From contig LCPX01000002.1 in the NCBI GenBank assembly GCA_001003855.1, positions 1 to 38,620 on the forward strand: DNA of 38,620 bases, read 5' to 3'. This stretch comes from Candidatus Moranbacteria bacterium GW2011_GWE1_49_15 (GTDB taxonomy: Bacteria; Patescibacteriota; Minisyncoccia; Moranbacterales; GWC2-37-73). Below the pieces are notes generated by a model. The model saw only the letters and a program-made list of their open reading frames with translations. It was not told the DNA's origin and searched no databases. The translations under genes were made by a program, and so were the position numbers. This document shows, one piece after another, positions 8,318-15,947 of this stretch; position 1 is the stretch's first letter; every line of letters begins with the position of its first letter.

Positions 8318-9874
8318 CTATTGTTTGAGTTCCCACATCTTGTCATCAGGAAAATTCTTATATTCGGTGACGGTCAGGTCGGGGAATTGCGACCTCACTC
8401 TTCCTATGAGATGGCTGTCAGTCAGCAGGATCACGAAATCTCCTTGGGGCTGAAGCGAGTCCAGTTCCCCCGGATAGACGTAATGCGTGTCCGGCAGGTC
8501 AGGGTTGAGGAATTTCACCGGTATCCTTTCCATACTTTCCGCAATCACGTATTTTTGGGTGCCAGCCGGATAGGTTCGCAGGCGGTATGCCATATCTTTG
8601 AGATTGGCATTGAAAGACTCGTGTTGTTTCTGGTTGTTTTTGAAGAAGACGAAATATTTCAAAGTGTTGAATGTCGCGATGAAAATGAACGCGCCGGCCA
8701 GGACCGACAATATCACGACCCTTAGGGAATAGCCGTGTTTGGGGATTTTGCCCATTATCCAGAGGAAAGGGATGGTCGCGAAAATCATGACCACCGGCAA
8801 TGTTCCGATCGCGCGCAGGGCGTGCGGTAGTCCTTCCGCGGTCAAAAATTCCGGGGCCAGCATGGCGAAAAACCAAGCCAGGAGGAAAAAATAAAGATAA
8901 AGCTTTTCATCGTGGACATCATGTCTAAATCTGAGCCAAAGCAGGTGGAAGGCCTTGGCGATCACATATAAAAATCCTGCCAGGAAAGTTATGCCCACGA
9001 TGGGATCAAGTATCGGATAGGGAGGATAGTTGTGCCGCCAGTTCTGGTCGCCCCAGAAATTGTATTTGACCAGACTGAGGACGAAGCTCCTCGCTATGGT
9101 CGGGACGAGCTTGCCCTGGTTCATTTCAGGAGCGAACACCGAGATGGAGGCGGATCTGGATTCCAGATATTCCGGATGCGTATAGAATTCGTAGATCATC
9201 GGGGAAAGCGTTATCAGGGTGGCGGCCCCGAAGACGATTATCTGTTTCCAGAAATTCCTGATGAAATGTTTCTGGGTGATCAGCATGAAAACAAAAAGTG
9301 CTCCGACTATGGCCGGGGCGATGCGGAAAGCGATATAGGTGTGGAAGCCCAGACCGAAAATGAGTCCGGAAAAAATGAAAGGGGAATATTTTTTGCTGCG
9401 AAATCCCTTGAGAAGGAAATAGAAGGAGAATGAAAGGATAAGCGGCACCATGATCGCGCGGAAGCCTATCCTGGAGAAATTAATCGCCCAAAAAGAAAAG
9501 GCTGTCAGGTACGCGCTGATTAGTCCCGCCCTGGCGCTGCGGAAAATCTCCTTTGATAGAAGGAAGACGCCGAAGACCGTGAGCGTTCCGATGAGGATGG
9601 ACGCCAGTTTGAGCGAAAGTACGCTCGGACCCATGAGTTTGATGAAAAAAGCTTGGATGTTTATGAACAAACCTTCGCGTCCGTTGTTGTCGGGATAGAA
9701 AAGTTGGTAATTTCCGGTTTCTATGGCGCGCAGGGCATCCATTCCGTTGACGGCTTCATCGGGATAAATTCCCGAAGGGATGTTTTCGATGTCTGCGAAC
9801 CTCAGGAAAAACGCCGCTGCGATGATGGCGAGCAGCATGAGCACGTTAAGAAAGCATTTTTGTTTTTGTTTCAT
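8318..9874 (-). CDS. GT39-type membrane glycosyltransferase (GT-C fold)
   Basis: This 518-aa polytopic protein has an N-terminal helix (about 8-26) and then GIYPDEAVNG, whose Asp39-Glu40 pair matches the catalytic Asp of GT-C glycosyltransferases. The loop FYPDNNGREGLFI and about ten hydrophobic helices follow, ending with a short soluble domain (DMAYRLRTYPAGTQKYVIAE onward). It shares architecture but little obvious sequence with the gene after it and is the first gene of the two-gene minus-strand operon. Function: probably transfer of a lipid-carried sugar to a surface acceptor. The upstream region carries an extended -10 promoter. The start ATG at 9874 gives the standard short cytoplasmic tail. 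Confidence 0.87.
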   Translation of the reverse strand: MKQKQKCFLNVLMLLAIIAAAFFLRFADIENIPSGIYPDEAVNGMDALRAIETGNYQLFYPDNNGREGLFINIQAFFIKLMGPSVLSLKLASILIGTLTVFGVFLLSKEIFRSARAGLISAYLTAFSFWAINFSRIGFRAIMVPLILSFSFYFLLKGFRSKKYSPFIFSGLIFGLGFHTYIAFRIAPAIVGALFVFMLITQKHFIRNFWKQIIVFGAATLITLSPMIYEFYTHPEYLESRSASISVFAPEMNQGKLVPTIARSFVLSLVKYNFWGDQNWRHNYPPYPILDPIVGITFLAGFLYVIAKAFHLLWLRFRHDVHDEKLYLYFFLLAWFFAMLAPEFLTAEGLPHALRAIGTLPVVMIFATIPFLWIMGKIPKHGYSLRVVILSVLAGAFIFIATFNTLKYFVFFKNNQKQHESFNANLKDMAYRLRTYPAGTQKYVIAESMERIPVKFLNPDLPDTHYVYPGELDSLQPQGDFVILLTDSHLIGRVRSQFPDLTVTEYKNFPDDKMWELKQ

Positions 9875-9952
9875 TTTTTTTAGTTATTTTTGATTTCAGA
9901 AAAGGCTCCGTTCAACCGACAAAGGGCGGATGACGGTCCGATTTCCGTTTTC

Positions 9953-9981
9953 ATTATATCATCCGATAGGCGTTTTTAAAA
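9953..9981 (-). promoter_or_regulatory. Promoter for the GT-C glycosyltransferase operon
   Basis: On the minus strand a perfect TATAAT (9953-9958) is preceded by TG at the extended -10 position. The -35 position at 17-bp spacing (TTTTAA, 9976-9981) is poor. The predicted start is near 9946, leaving a leader of about 70 nt. Confidence 0.55.
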
Positions 9982-10026
9982 GAAGCGTCGCGCGCGTGCG
10001 GATTCTTAGCGCCTTTGGATTTTTTA

Positions 10027-10035
10027 TGGTATAAT
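10027..10035 (+). promoter_or_regulatory. Extended -10 promoter for the coiled-coil protein gene
   Basis: TGGTATAAT at 10027-10035 is a perfect extended -10. No good -35 is visible at 10007-10012. Transcription would begin near 10042, so the TTG at 10037 lies upstream of the transcript and cannot be the start codon. This supports the ATG at 10073. Confidence 0.6.
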
Positions 10036-10072
10036 TTTGACAAACGTCATTTCGTGTAAAACAAAAAAACGC

Positions 10073-12751
10073 ATGGAGGAAGGACCGAGAAAAATTCCAG
10101 TCAGAATCGAAGATGAAGAATCGAAGAAACCCGAAGAAAGAGTTTTTTCAAACGCTCCTGTCATCAAGGGCGCTAATTTGCATAGGCTTTTGGAGCTCAG
10201 TAAGTCTCTGCCGAAAGGACCGGATAATCCGTCTTTGGAAAACGGGCCGACAGGGAAGCCTGTAAGCAAGGTGGCGTTCCCGATGGAGCCCCAGCAGGGA
10301 ACTGTTGAGCGTGTTGCGAAAAATTTGGGAGCGGCAGCGGCTGCCGACATGGAAAATATCCAAGCGAAGGAAAGGAGTTATCTCCGTGCCAGGAACGAAG
10401 TGGGGAACATGCTTACCAGCATAAGGAAATCCCTTGAGGGCCTGTCTTTCGAGGAAGTGGACCAAAGGAAATGGGGATTTAAAATCGATACGGCCCAAAT
10501 AAACATGGACGGACTCGATGAGGATCAAAAAAAGGAGCTCGCGTCCTATGTGGAGAAACTGAACAAGGTCGAGATACCCAAGTTTTTTCCGGAAAAACCG
10601 AAAGTCCCGAGGGTCCGCAAAAGGAAGGTTCTCGGAGAGGAATGGCGGAAAAATGAAAAAAAGGGGGATTTGAACGAGCGGAAGTCTTATGTCGATACCA
10701 TAGTGAAAGGACAGCTGGATAAGTTGGAAGATGTGATTTCCGGAAAAAAGAAGGCGACTAGGATGTTGCTAAAGACCACAGGGGGCATAAACATCCAGAC
10801 GAAATTGCTATCGGTTGCCGACAGGGAGAAGTTGGAGCTTTATATCAAAGAAAAAAAGGAACTTATTTTGACGAAAAAGAGGATAGTGGAAGACATCCTC
10901 GGGAAAAAACTGAAATCCAAGAAGAATGGTTTTGCGGAAAAGATAGCCTCCGAGATCAACGAAGCCAAGGAAAAATTCGACGCTTTGTATGATGAAAAAT
11001 TCGGCAAACTGAAAACTGCTTTCGAAAGCGGCGCGATTGATGCGCAAAAACAAGACGAGTCACAGTCGATGCTGGGCGATATCGCGAACGGATATACGGC
11101 TTTTATTGTGAGCGCCGAAGGTAAACGTTCCGATAAGTCGGTCTTGGCCAGGATTTCGGAATTTTATGCTGAATTAGGCTCGTTGGATTTTGATTTCGCT
11201 CCGGTAGCTGTCGTGGGCAGCGGAGCCGCGGAGGCGGTGCCCGCCACCCCGGCCCAGGGCGCGCCAGAAGAGGAGCCGTTGGAGACTAGAAACGAAGAGG
11301 CACTGGAAAAGAGAATCGAGGAGCTCCACTTGCTGATTAAGGATGCGCTGGACAAGCATATCGACATGGGCAGGGGCCTAGAGGAGATTGAAAAAACGAA
11401 TCCGGTTTTGGGGGGTTATATCAAAAAAGAACTCGGCTTGTTGGAAGAAAACATCAGGCGGTGGCATAAGGAAATCAAGCAAGGGGAAATTTCATTGGCC
11501 CAAGCGGAAGATTCTTTGGTTATTGATTTGGAGGACGAGGTTTCGGAGCCGGGGGAGCGGCAGGCGGGTGACGCCGGTCCTGGAACTGTGGTCACGGAAA
11601 AGTTGCAGCTGGAAAGCGACGCGCGGTTAAACAGAGACAGGGACAGGCTCGATAATTCGAGAAGGATGTTGGTGGAAAACTTCGTTGAAAAGTTCAAGAA
11701 ATACAAGGCTATCGGTCGCGGTTTGGGCATGAAAAACGACGTATTCGAGCGGATCATGGAAGATTATGACGACAGGGATAAAGGTTTCAGGGTATATTAC
11801 CGGGACGACTTGGACGTTTTCAAGAAAGCGGCGAATAGTCTTGAAGCCGCGGACGGTTCGCTTGAAAGCGGTATGGATATTTTCCTGGAAAAAGAAGTCA
11901 GCGAGATAACCGGCCAATTGCAAGAAGGTTTTTCCGGATATGCGGTTGACGCCGATGAATTGGCGGACAAATTCACGGGATATCTTTTCGCCGATATCGC
12001 CGTGGAAAAAAGAAACGGTGCAGAAGAGCCGGAGTTCCGGGAGGTCATTGTTATGGAGCCGGCCGGAATGGAGAATGAGGCTGACATGAAAGGCAATGAG
12101 AGCGAGTCCTTCAAGACTGTCGAAATAAAAGAGGGACCATTGGAAGACGTTGAGAAATTCATTACCGTCAGAAGACATGTCTTGGACAAGCTGCATCCGG
12201 AACTCAAAAATTGGAAAACGATCGACGTGGCCAGGAAGATGCTGGATAATTTCACCCACGACAATCCGAGCGAGGATTTTTCCCAGGGCATGATATCGGG
12301 AGATAGGATTTTGATAGATCTTGAGTCGTTGCATATATTCCCCCTGAATCCGGGCGAGGGAAAAAGGATATATCTGGAAAGATATAAGGGAGAAGAAATG
12401 AGCAATGAACAGTGGAAGGATCTTCCCGATGCCGTCAGGATAGAAATCCTTTCCTATGGAGAGGACGATTTCGGAGGAACGGTCAGGGAATTGCAATCCG
12501 ATTTGGCCGGGCTGTCGAACATCAGGGTCGGAACCGTATGGCAAAAATGGAGGGAGATAAAAGACTCGACTTATGGGGTGGCTTGCGATAAATTCGGCAT
12601 GAAAGTCGGGCTGGACGCCCTTGTCGGCAGGTATGCGGACGTTTTGGATCCGGATACCGTGAAGCCGCAACCCCAGGAAAGCTTGAGGCTCTGGAGCGGC
12701 AAAGTCGCCAATTTGATTTTGAAGCTCAAAAGCGGTAGCAGGAAGCGATAA
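10073..12751 (+). CDS. Large hydrophilic coiled-coil protein of unknown function
   Basis: I do not recognise a family. From the ATG at 10073 the protein has 892 aa, very rich in Lys and Glu, with no signal peptide or membrane helix, so it is probably cytoplasmic. The first ~90 residues look disordered. Two segments around residues 140-165 and 240-270 share a loose pattern (I-N-x3-L then K/E-rich Y-x-E/K-K helix) and may be degenerate repeats. A Pro/Ala linker (near 385-395) separates an N-terminal helical half from a long coiled-coil stretch (about 395-500). The C-terminal ~190 residues contain GDRILIDLESLHIFPLNPG and end in a basic KLKSGSRKR tail. It is the first of three plus-strand genes leading to a VirD4-like ATPase, so a role in the same envelope machine is possible. 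An in-frame TTG at 10037 is rejected because it overlaps the promoter. Confidence 0.75.
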   Translation: MEEGPRKIPVRIEDEESKKPEERVFSNAPVIKGANLHRLLELSKSLPKGPDNPSLENGPTGKPVSKVAFPMEPQQGTVERVAKNLGAAAAADMENIQAKERSYLRARNEVGNMLTSIRKSLEGLSFEEVDQRKWGFKIDTAQINMDGLDEDQKKELASYVEKLNKVEIPKFFPEKPKVPRVRKRKVLGEEWRKNEKKGDLNERKSYVDTIVKGQLDKLEDVISGKKKATRMLLKTTGGINIQTKLLSVADREKLELYIKEKKELILTKKRIVEDILGKKLKSKKNGFAEKIASEINEAKEKFDALYDEKFGKLKTAFESGAIDAQKQDESQSMLGDIANGYTAFIVSAEGKRSDKSVLARISEFYAELGSLDFDFAPVAVVGSGAAEAVPATPAQGAPEEEPLETRNEEALEKRIEELHLLIKDALDKHIDMGRGLEEIEKTNPVLGGYIKKELGLLEENIRRWHKEIKQGEISLAQAEDSLVIDLEDEVSEPGERQAGDAGPGTVVTEKLQLESDARLNRDRDRLDNSRRMLVENFVEKFKKYKAIGRGLGMKNDVFERIMEDYDDRDKGFRVYYRDDLDVFKKAANSLEAADGSLESGMDIFLEKEVSEITGQLQEGFSGYAVDADELADKFTGYLFADIAVEKRNGAEEPEFREVIVMEPAGMENEADMKGNESESFKTVEIKEGPLEDVEKFITVRRHVLDKLHPELKNWKTIDVARKMLDNFTHDNPSEDFSQGMISGDRILIDLESLHIFPLNPGEGKRIYLERYKGEEMSNEQWKDLPDAVRIEILSYGEDDFGGTVRELQSDLAGLSNIRVGTVWQKWREIKDSTYGVACDKFGMKVGLDALVGRYADVLDPDTVKPQPQESLRLWSGKVANLILKLKSGSRKR

Positions 12752-12795
12752 CTTCGGATATAATGGAACATATAAACAAGTAAGTTGAAATAATT

Positions 12796-13245
12796 ATGGA
12801 ACCCATAAAGTCAAATCTGGAGCCGATCGATGAGAAAGATCTCGATCTTCGGGAAAAATTGAAAGGTGGAGAGGTGGGGGTCGGAGAATTCGGTGCGGAA
12901 GAAGAGGTTTTCAAAGTCGAGAAGGAAGTTTCCCAGGAAAAGGCGGTAGCCGAAAAGGACAATGCGTATTCCCAGATCATGTCCAAGTTGCAAGATAACG
13001 GTACCGGATCCGATATCGACGCTTCCGTCGTTTCGGACGATGCCCAAAAAGTATCTGAAAAAACCGATGCCGATTCCCAGATCCAGCATCTTGTCGATAT
13101 CGCCATGACCAAGGGGGTCGTGCATGCGGTGAAGGTCGCAAAACACATAGATGACAATTACGTGCTCGATACCTTCCATGACAAACTTATGGCCGAGGGA
13201 TTGCATGATGCCCTTGTCGAAAAGGGGCTATTGAAAAACATGTAG
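12796..13245 (+). CDS. Small acidic protein with a C-terminal helical domain; partner of the downstream ATPase (inferred)
   Basis: The 149-aa protein has no assigned function. The first ~90 residues are acidic, repetitive and probably disordered. The last ~55 (QHLVDIAMTKGVVHAVKVAK, then HIDDNYVLDTFHDKLMAEGL) look like a compact, conserved four-helix domain that I associate with Patescibacteria genes lying directly upstream of DUF87/VirD4-like ATPases; that association is from memory. It has no membrane helix. It sits 44 bp after the coiled-coil gene and about 100 bp before the ATPase gene, on the same strand. A TATAAT (12759-12764) before it could be an internal promoter but lacks a convincing -35. 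Confidence 0.75.
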   Translation: MEPIKSNLEPIDEKDLDLREKLKGGEVGVGEFGAEEEVFKVEKEVSQEKAVAEKDNAYSQIMSKLQDNGTGSDIDASVVSDDAQKVSEKTDADSQIQHLVDIAMTKGVVHAVKVAKHIDDNYVLDTFHDKLMAEGLHDALVEKGLLKNM

Positions 13246-13295
13246 GTCGGTTTTCCGATAAAATAAAAACAGATATAAAAAACAACCTTTTTGCG

Positions 13296-13323
13296 TCCTT
13301 GTGGCAACTGTCCGTCACAAGGA
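13296..13323 (+). promoter_or_regulatory. Hairpin in the leader of the ATPase gene, overlapping an AAGGA
   Basis: Arms TCCTTGTG (13296-13303) and CACAAGGA (13316-13323) are perfectly complementary around a 12-nt loop. The right arm contains a Shine-Dalgarno-like AAGGA, but it lies too far from the ATG at 13347 to be the main site; a second AGGAG sits at 13330-13334. A role in translation control is speculative. Confidence 0.35.
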
Positions 13324-13346
13324 GTCATCAGGAGTGAAAATAAAAA

Positions 13347-15809
13347 ATGTTCGAAATAGACCTCAATATAATCCTGATCCCGTTGGTCGCGGTTTTGGCC
13401 GCACTTACCCTGGTGGCCGGAGCCCTTTTGGTTCTCCGCAGTTTTTTCAATTTCCGCGCACAGATAAACAGATCGGTGAATATGGATCTTGAGATAATAA
13501 AGATCGCCAAGTCTTTCAAAAGCGGACAGGAGCAGGACAACCCGGAAGGCTGGAAGGAGGAAATAGGAGCCATGGAACAACTCTTAATGACGCTGGCCAA
13601 CCTCAAGGAAAAGAGCTCCTTTTTTGGCAAGCTTGTTTATGGTCAGCCCCACGTGACTTTGGAGTTGGCCCAGCCGGCCAACAGCGAGGAGATCTTATTC
13701 TACATGGCCATACCTAAAAAGTTCAGGGAAAGCATCGAGAAACAGGTGCATAGTTATTTTCCGGAGGCTTCAATCGAGAAGGTTACCGATTATACGATTT
13801 TTTCTCCGGGAAGTTATACGGCGGCCGCGGTCTTGGGGCTCAAAAACAGCTATGCTTTGCCGGTCATGACGTATGAGGATATGAATGTCGATCCTTTGAA
13901 CGAGATTTCCAATGCTTTAAGTAAGTTGCATGATTTCGAGGAGGGAGGAGTGATCCAATTGGTTTTGCGTCCGGCCGGAACCAGTTGGAGAAGACGCGGG
14001 AGGGATATAGCGCACAAAATGCAGCAAGGGAAAAGGCTTAAGGATGCCAGCGGAGATTCTTTTATTCTTGATGCCGGCAAGGAAACTATCAGGATATTGC
14101 AAAATAAGCAGAGCGACCAATCTTATGGGAGCGGGGATTCGGTGCAATTGACGCCTGAGGAGCAGGAACTCGTCAAAGATATTGAGAGGAAATCAGGCAA
14201 AGTCGGTTTCCGGGTCAATATCCGCATCTTGGCTTCAGCCAAAACCCAACAAAGGGCGGATGACATACTTTCCCATTTGGAAAATTCTTTTTCGCAATTC
14301 GAAAGCGCGGAATCCAATCATTTCGTCATTAAAACCAGGACCAAGAATAAGCAGGTCGCTTTCGATTATATATTCAGGAATTTCAATCCGGACAATTCCA
14401 TGATCCTCAGTACGGAGGAGATAGCCAGCATTTTCCATTTCCCGATTTCCACGACCGCGACCCCGAAAATCAAATGGCTGAAAGCCGGGGCGGCCCCGCC
14501 GCCGCTCAACATCCCCAAGGAGGGACTGCTTTTGGGGTATAATGATTATCGCGGCGTGAAAACGGATATCAGGATGACGGACACCGACAGGCGCCGACAT
14601 TTATACACTATAGGTCAGACCGGAGCCGGAAAATCGAATTTCCTCCAGGAATTGGCCAAGCAGGATGCGAAAAACGGCAAGGGATTCTGCTTCATCGACC
14701 CGCACGGGGATGCGATCGAGGATATTTTGACCGCTATTCCGAAGGAGCGGGCGGAGGACGTGATAGTATTCGATCCGTCCGACATGGAGAGACCTTTCGG
14801 TCTCAATATGCTTGAATATGATCCGGCCAATCCCCAGCAAAAGACTTTTGTGATAAACGAAATGATAGGCATCTTCGACCAGTTATACGACCTCAAGGCG
14901 ACGGGAGGGCCTATGTTCGAGCAATACGTCAGGAACGCCATGCTTCTTATCATGGAAGACCCGGACTCCGGTTCAACTTTGATGGAGATTTCCAAAGTGT
15001 TGGCTGACGAGGATTTCAGAAGGATGAAGCTTTCCAAATGCACCAATCCGGTAGTCCGCGATTTCTGGATCAAGGAGGCTGAGAAAGCCGGAGGGGAAGC
15101 TGCGCTTGCCAACATGGTCCCGTATATCACGTCGAAGCTCACGACCTTCATCTCCAACGACATGATGCGTCCGATCATCGCCCAGCAGAAAAGCACGCTC
15201 AATTTCCGCGAAATCATGGATAATGGCAAGATTTTGCTGGTGAAGCTCTCCAAGGGAAAAATCGGCGAGATCAACGCGCATTTGCTCGGTATGGTGATCG
15301 TCGGAAAGATTTTGATGAACGCACTGGGGAGGGTGGATATGCCGGAGGAAGAGCGCAGGGATTTTTATCTGTATTTGGATGAGTTTCAAAACGTCACCAC
15401 GGATTCCATTTCCCAGATCCTTTCCGAGGCCAGGAAATATCGCTTGTGCTTGGTTATCGCGCACCAATTTATCGGGCAACTCAGCGAGCCCATATCCAAG
15501 GCGGTGTTCGGCAACGTCGGTTCCATGTGCGCCTTCCGCGTAGGTCCGGAAGACGGGGAATTTCTGGAAAAACAGTTCGAGCCCATATTCAAAGCCAATG
15601 ATCTTGTTAACGTGGACAACTACAACTGCTTTACGCGCATGCTGGTGAACAACGAGCTTTCGAAACCTTTCAGTATGAAAACCTATCCTCCGACGGCCGG
15701 GGACCAGAAAGTGGCGAATTACCTTAAGGAGCTTTCCAGGTTGAAATACGGAAGGGATTCCCGCATCGTGAACAGGGAAATCATGGAAAGGACGAAGTTC
15801 GCCGAATAA
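13347..15809 (+). CDS. Membrane-anchored VirD4/TraD-like (DUF87-type) type IV secretion ATPase
   Basis: The 820-aa protein has one N-terminal membrane helix (about 5-30), an intermediate domain of ~390 residues, and a RecA/FtsK-type ATPase domain. Walker A is GQTGAGKS (starting at residue 423), followed by FCFIDPHGDAIEDIL as in VirD4/DUF87 proteins. Walker B is FYLYLDEFQN with Asp678-Glu679, and the SEARKYRLCLVIAHQFIGQL segment matches the TraG/TraD C-terminal motif. Family members are hexameric motors that couple substrates to type IV secretion or conjugation-like channels. In this genome it may power DNA or protein transfer or a type IV pilus-like machine; that is inference. No VirB4 or other type IV secretion component is visible nearby. 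The gene ends in a hairpin terminator shared with a convergent PP2C-like gene. Confidence 0.85.
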   Translation: MFEIDLNIILIPLVAVLAALTLVAGALLVLRSFFNFRAQINRSVNMDLEIIKIAKSFKSGQEQDNPEGWKEEIGAMEQLLMTLANLKEKSSFFGKLVYGQPHVTLELAQPANSEEILFYMAIPKKFRESIEKQVHSYFPEASIEKVTDYTIFSPGSYTAAAVLGLKNSYALPVMTYEDMNVDPLNEISNALSKLHDFEEGGVIQLVLRPAGTSWRRRGRDIAHKMQQGKRLKDASGDSFILDAGKETIRILQNKQSDQSYGSGDSVQLTPEEQELVKDIERKSGKVGFRVNIRILASAKTQQRADDILSHLENSFSQFESAESNHFVIKTRTKNKQVAFDYIFRNFNPDNSMILSTEEIASIFHFPISTTATPKIKWLKAGAAPPPLNIPKEGLLLGYNDYRGVKTDIRMTDTDRRRHLYTIGQTGAGKSNFLQELAKQDAKNGKGFCFIDPHGDAIEDILTAIPKERAEDVIVFDPSDMERPFGLNMLEYDPANPQQKTFVINEMIGIFDQLYDLKATGGPMFEQYVRNAMLLIMEDPDSGSTLMEISKVLADEDFRRMKLSKCTNPVVRDFWIKEAEKAGGEAALANMVPYITSKLTTFISNDMMRPIIAQQKSTLNFREIMDNGKILLVKLSKGKIGEINAHLLGMVIVGKILMNALGRVDMPEEERRDFYLYLDEFQNVTTDSISQILSEARKYRLCLVIAHQFIGQLSEPISKAVFGNVGSMCAFRVGPEDGEFLEKQFEPIFKANDLVNVDNYNCFTRMLVNNELSKPFSMKTYPPTAGDQKVANYLKELSRLKYGRDSRIVNREIMERTKFAE

Positions 15810-15881
15810 GGAGGATAGGAATGGGTTGTTGCGGCTGACGCCGAAGATTTTCCGGGCCGCCCCCATCTTTGCTTGAGAAAT

Positions 15882-15910
15882 AAAAACCACCCTTTGTCGG
15901 GTGGTTTTTT
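15882..15910. terminator. Bidirectional rho-independent terminator
   Basis: Perfect 11-bp arms AAAAACCACCC/GGGTGGTTTTT enclose a 6-nt loop and end in T on either strand. It separates the ATPase gene (+) from the convergent PP2C-like gene (-). Confidence 0.9.
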
Positions 15911-15947
15911 GCGTGTTCCGATGTCGGCGCGCGGCGACGGATTGTCG

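Noticed and set aside
10037-10072. TTG start giving a 12-residue longer coiled-coil protein
   Set aside because: The TTG lies within five bases of the -10 box and before the predicted transcript start.
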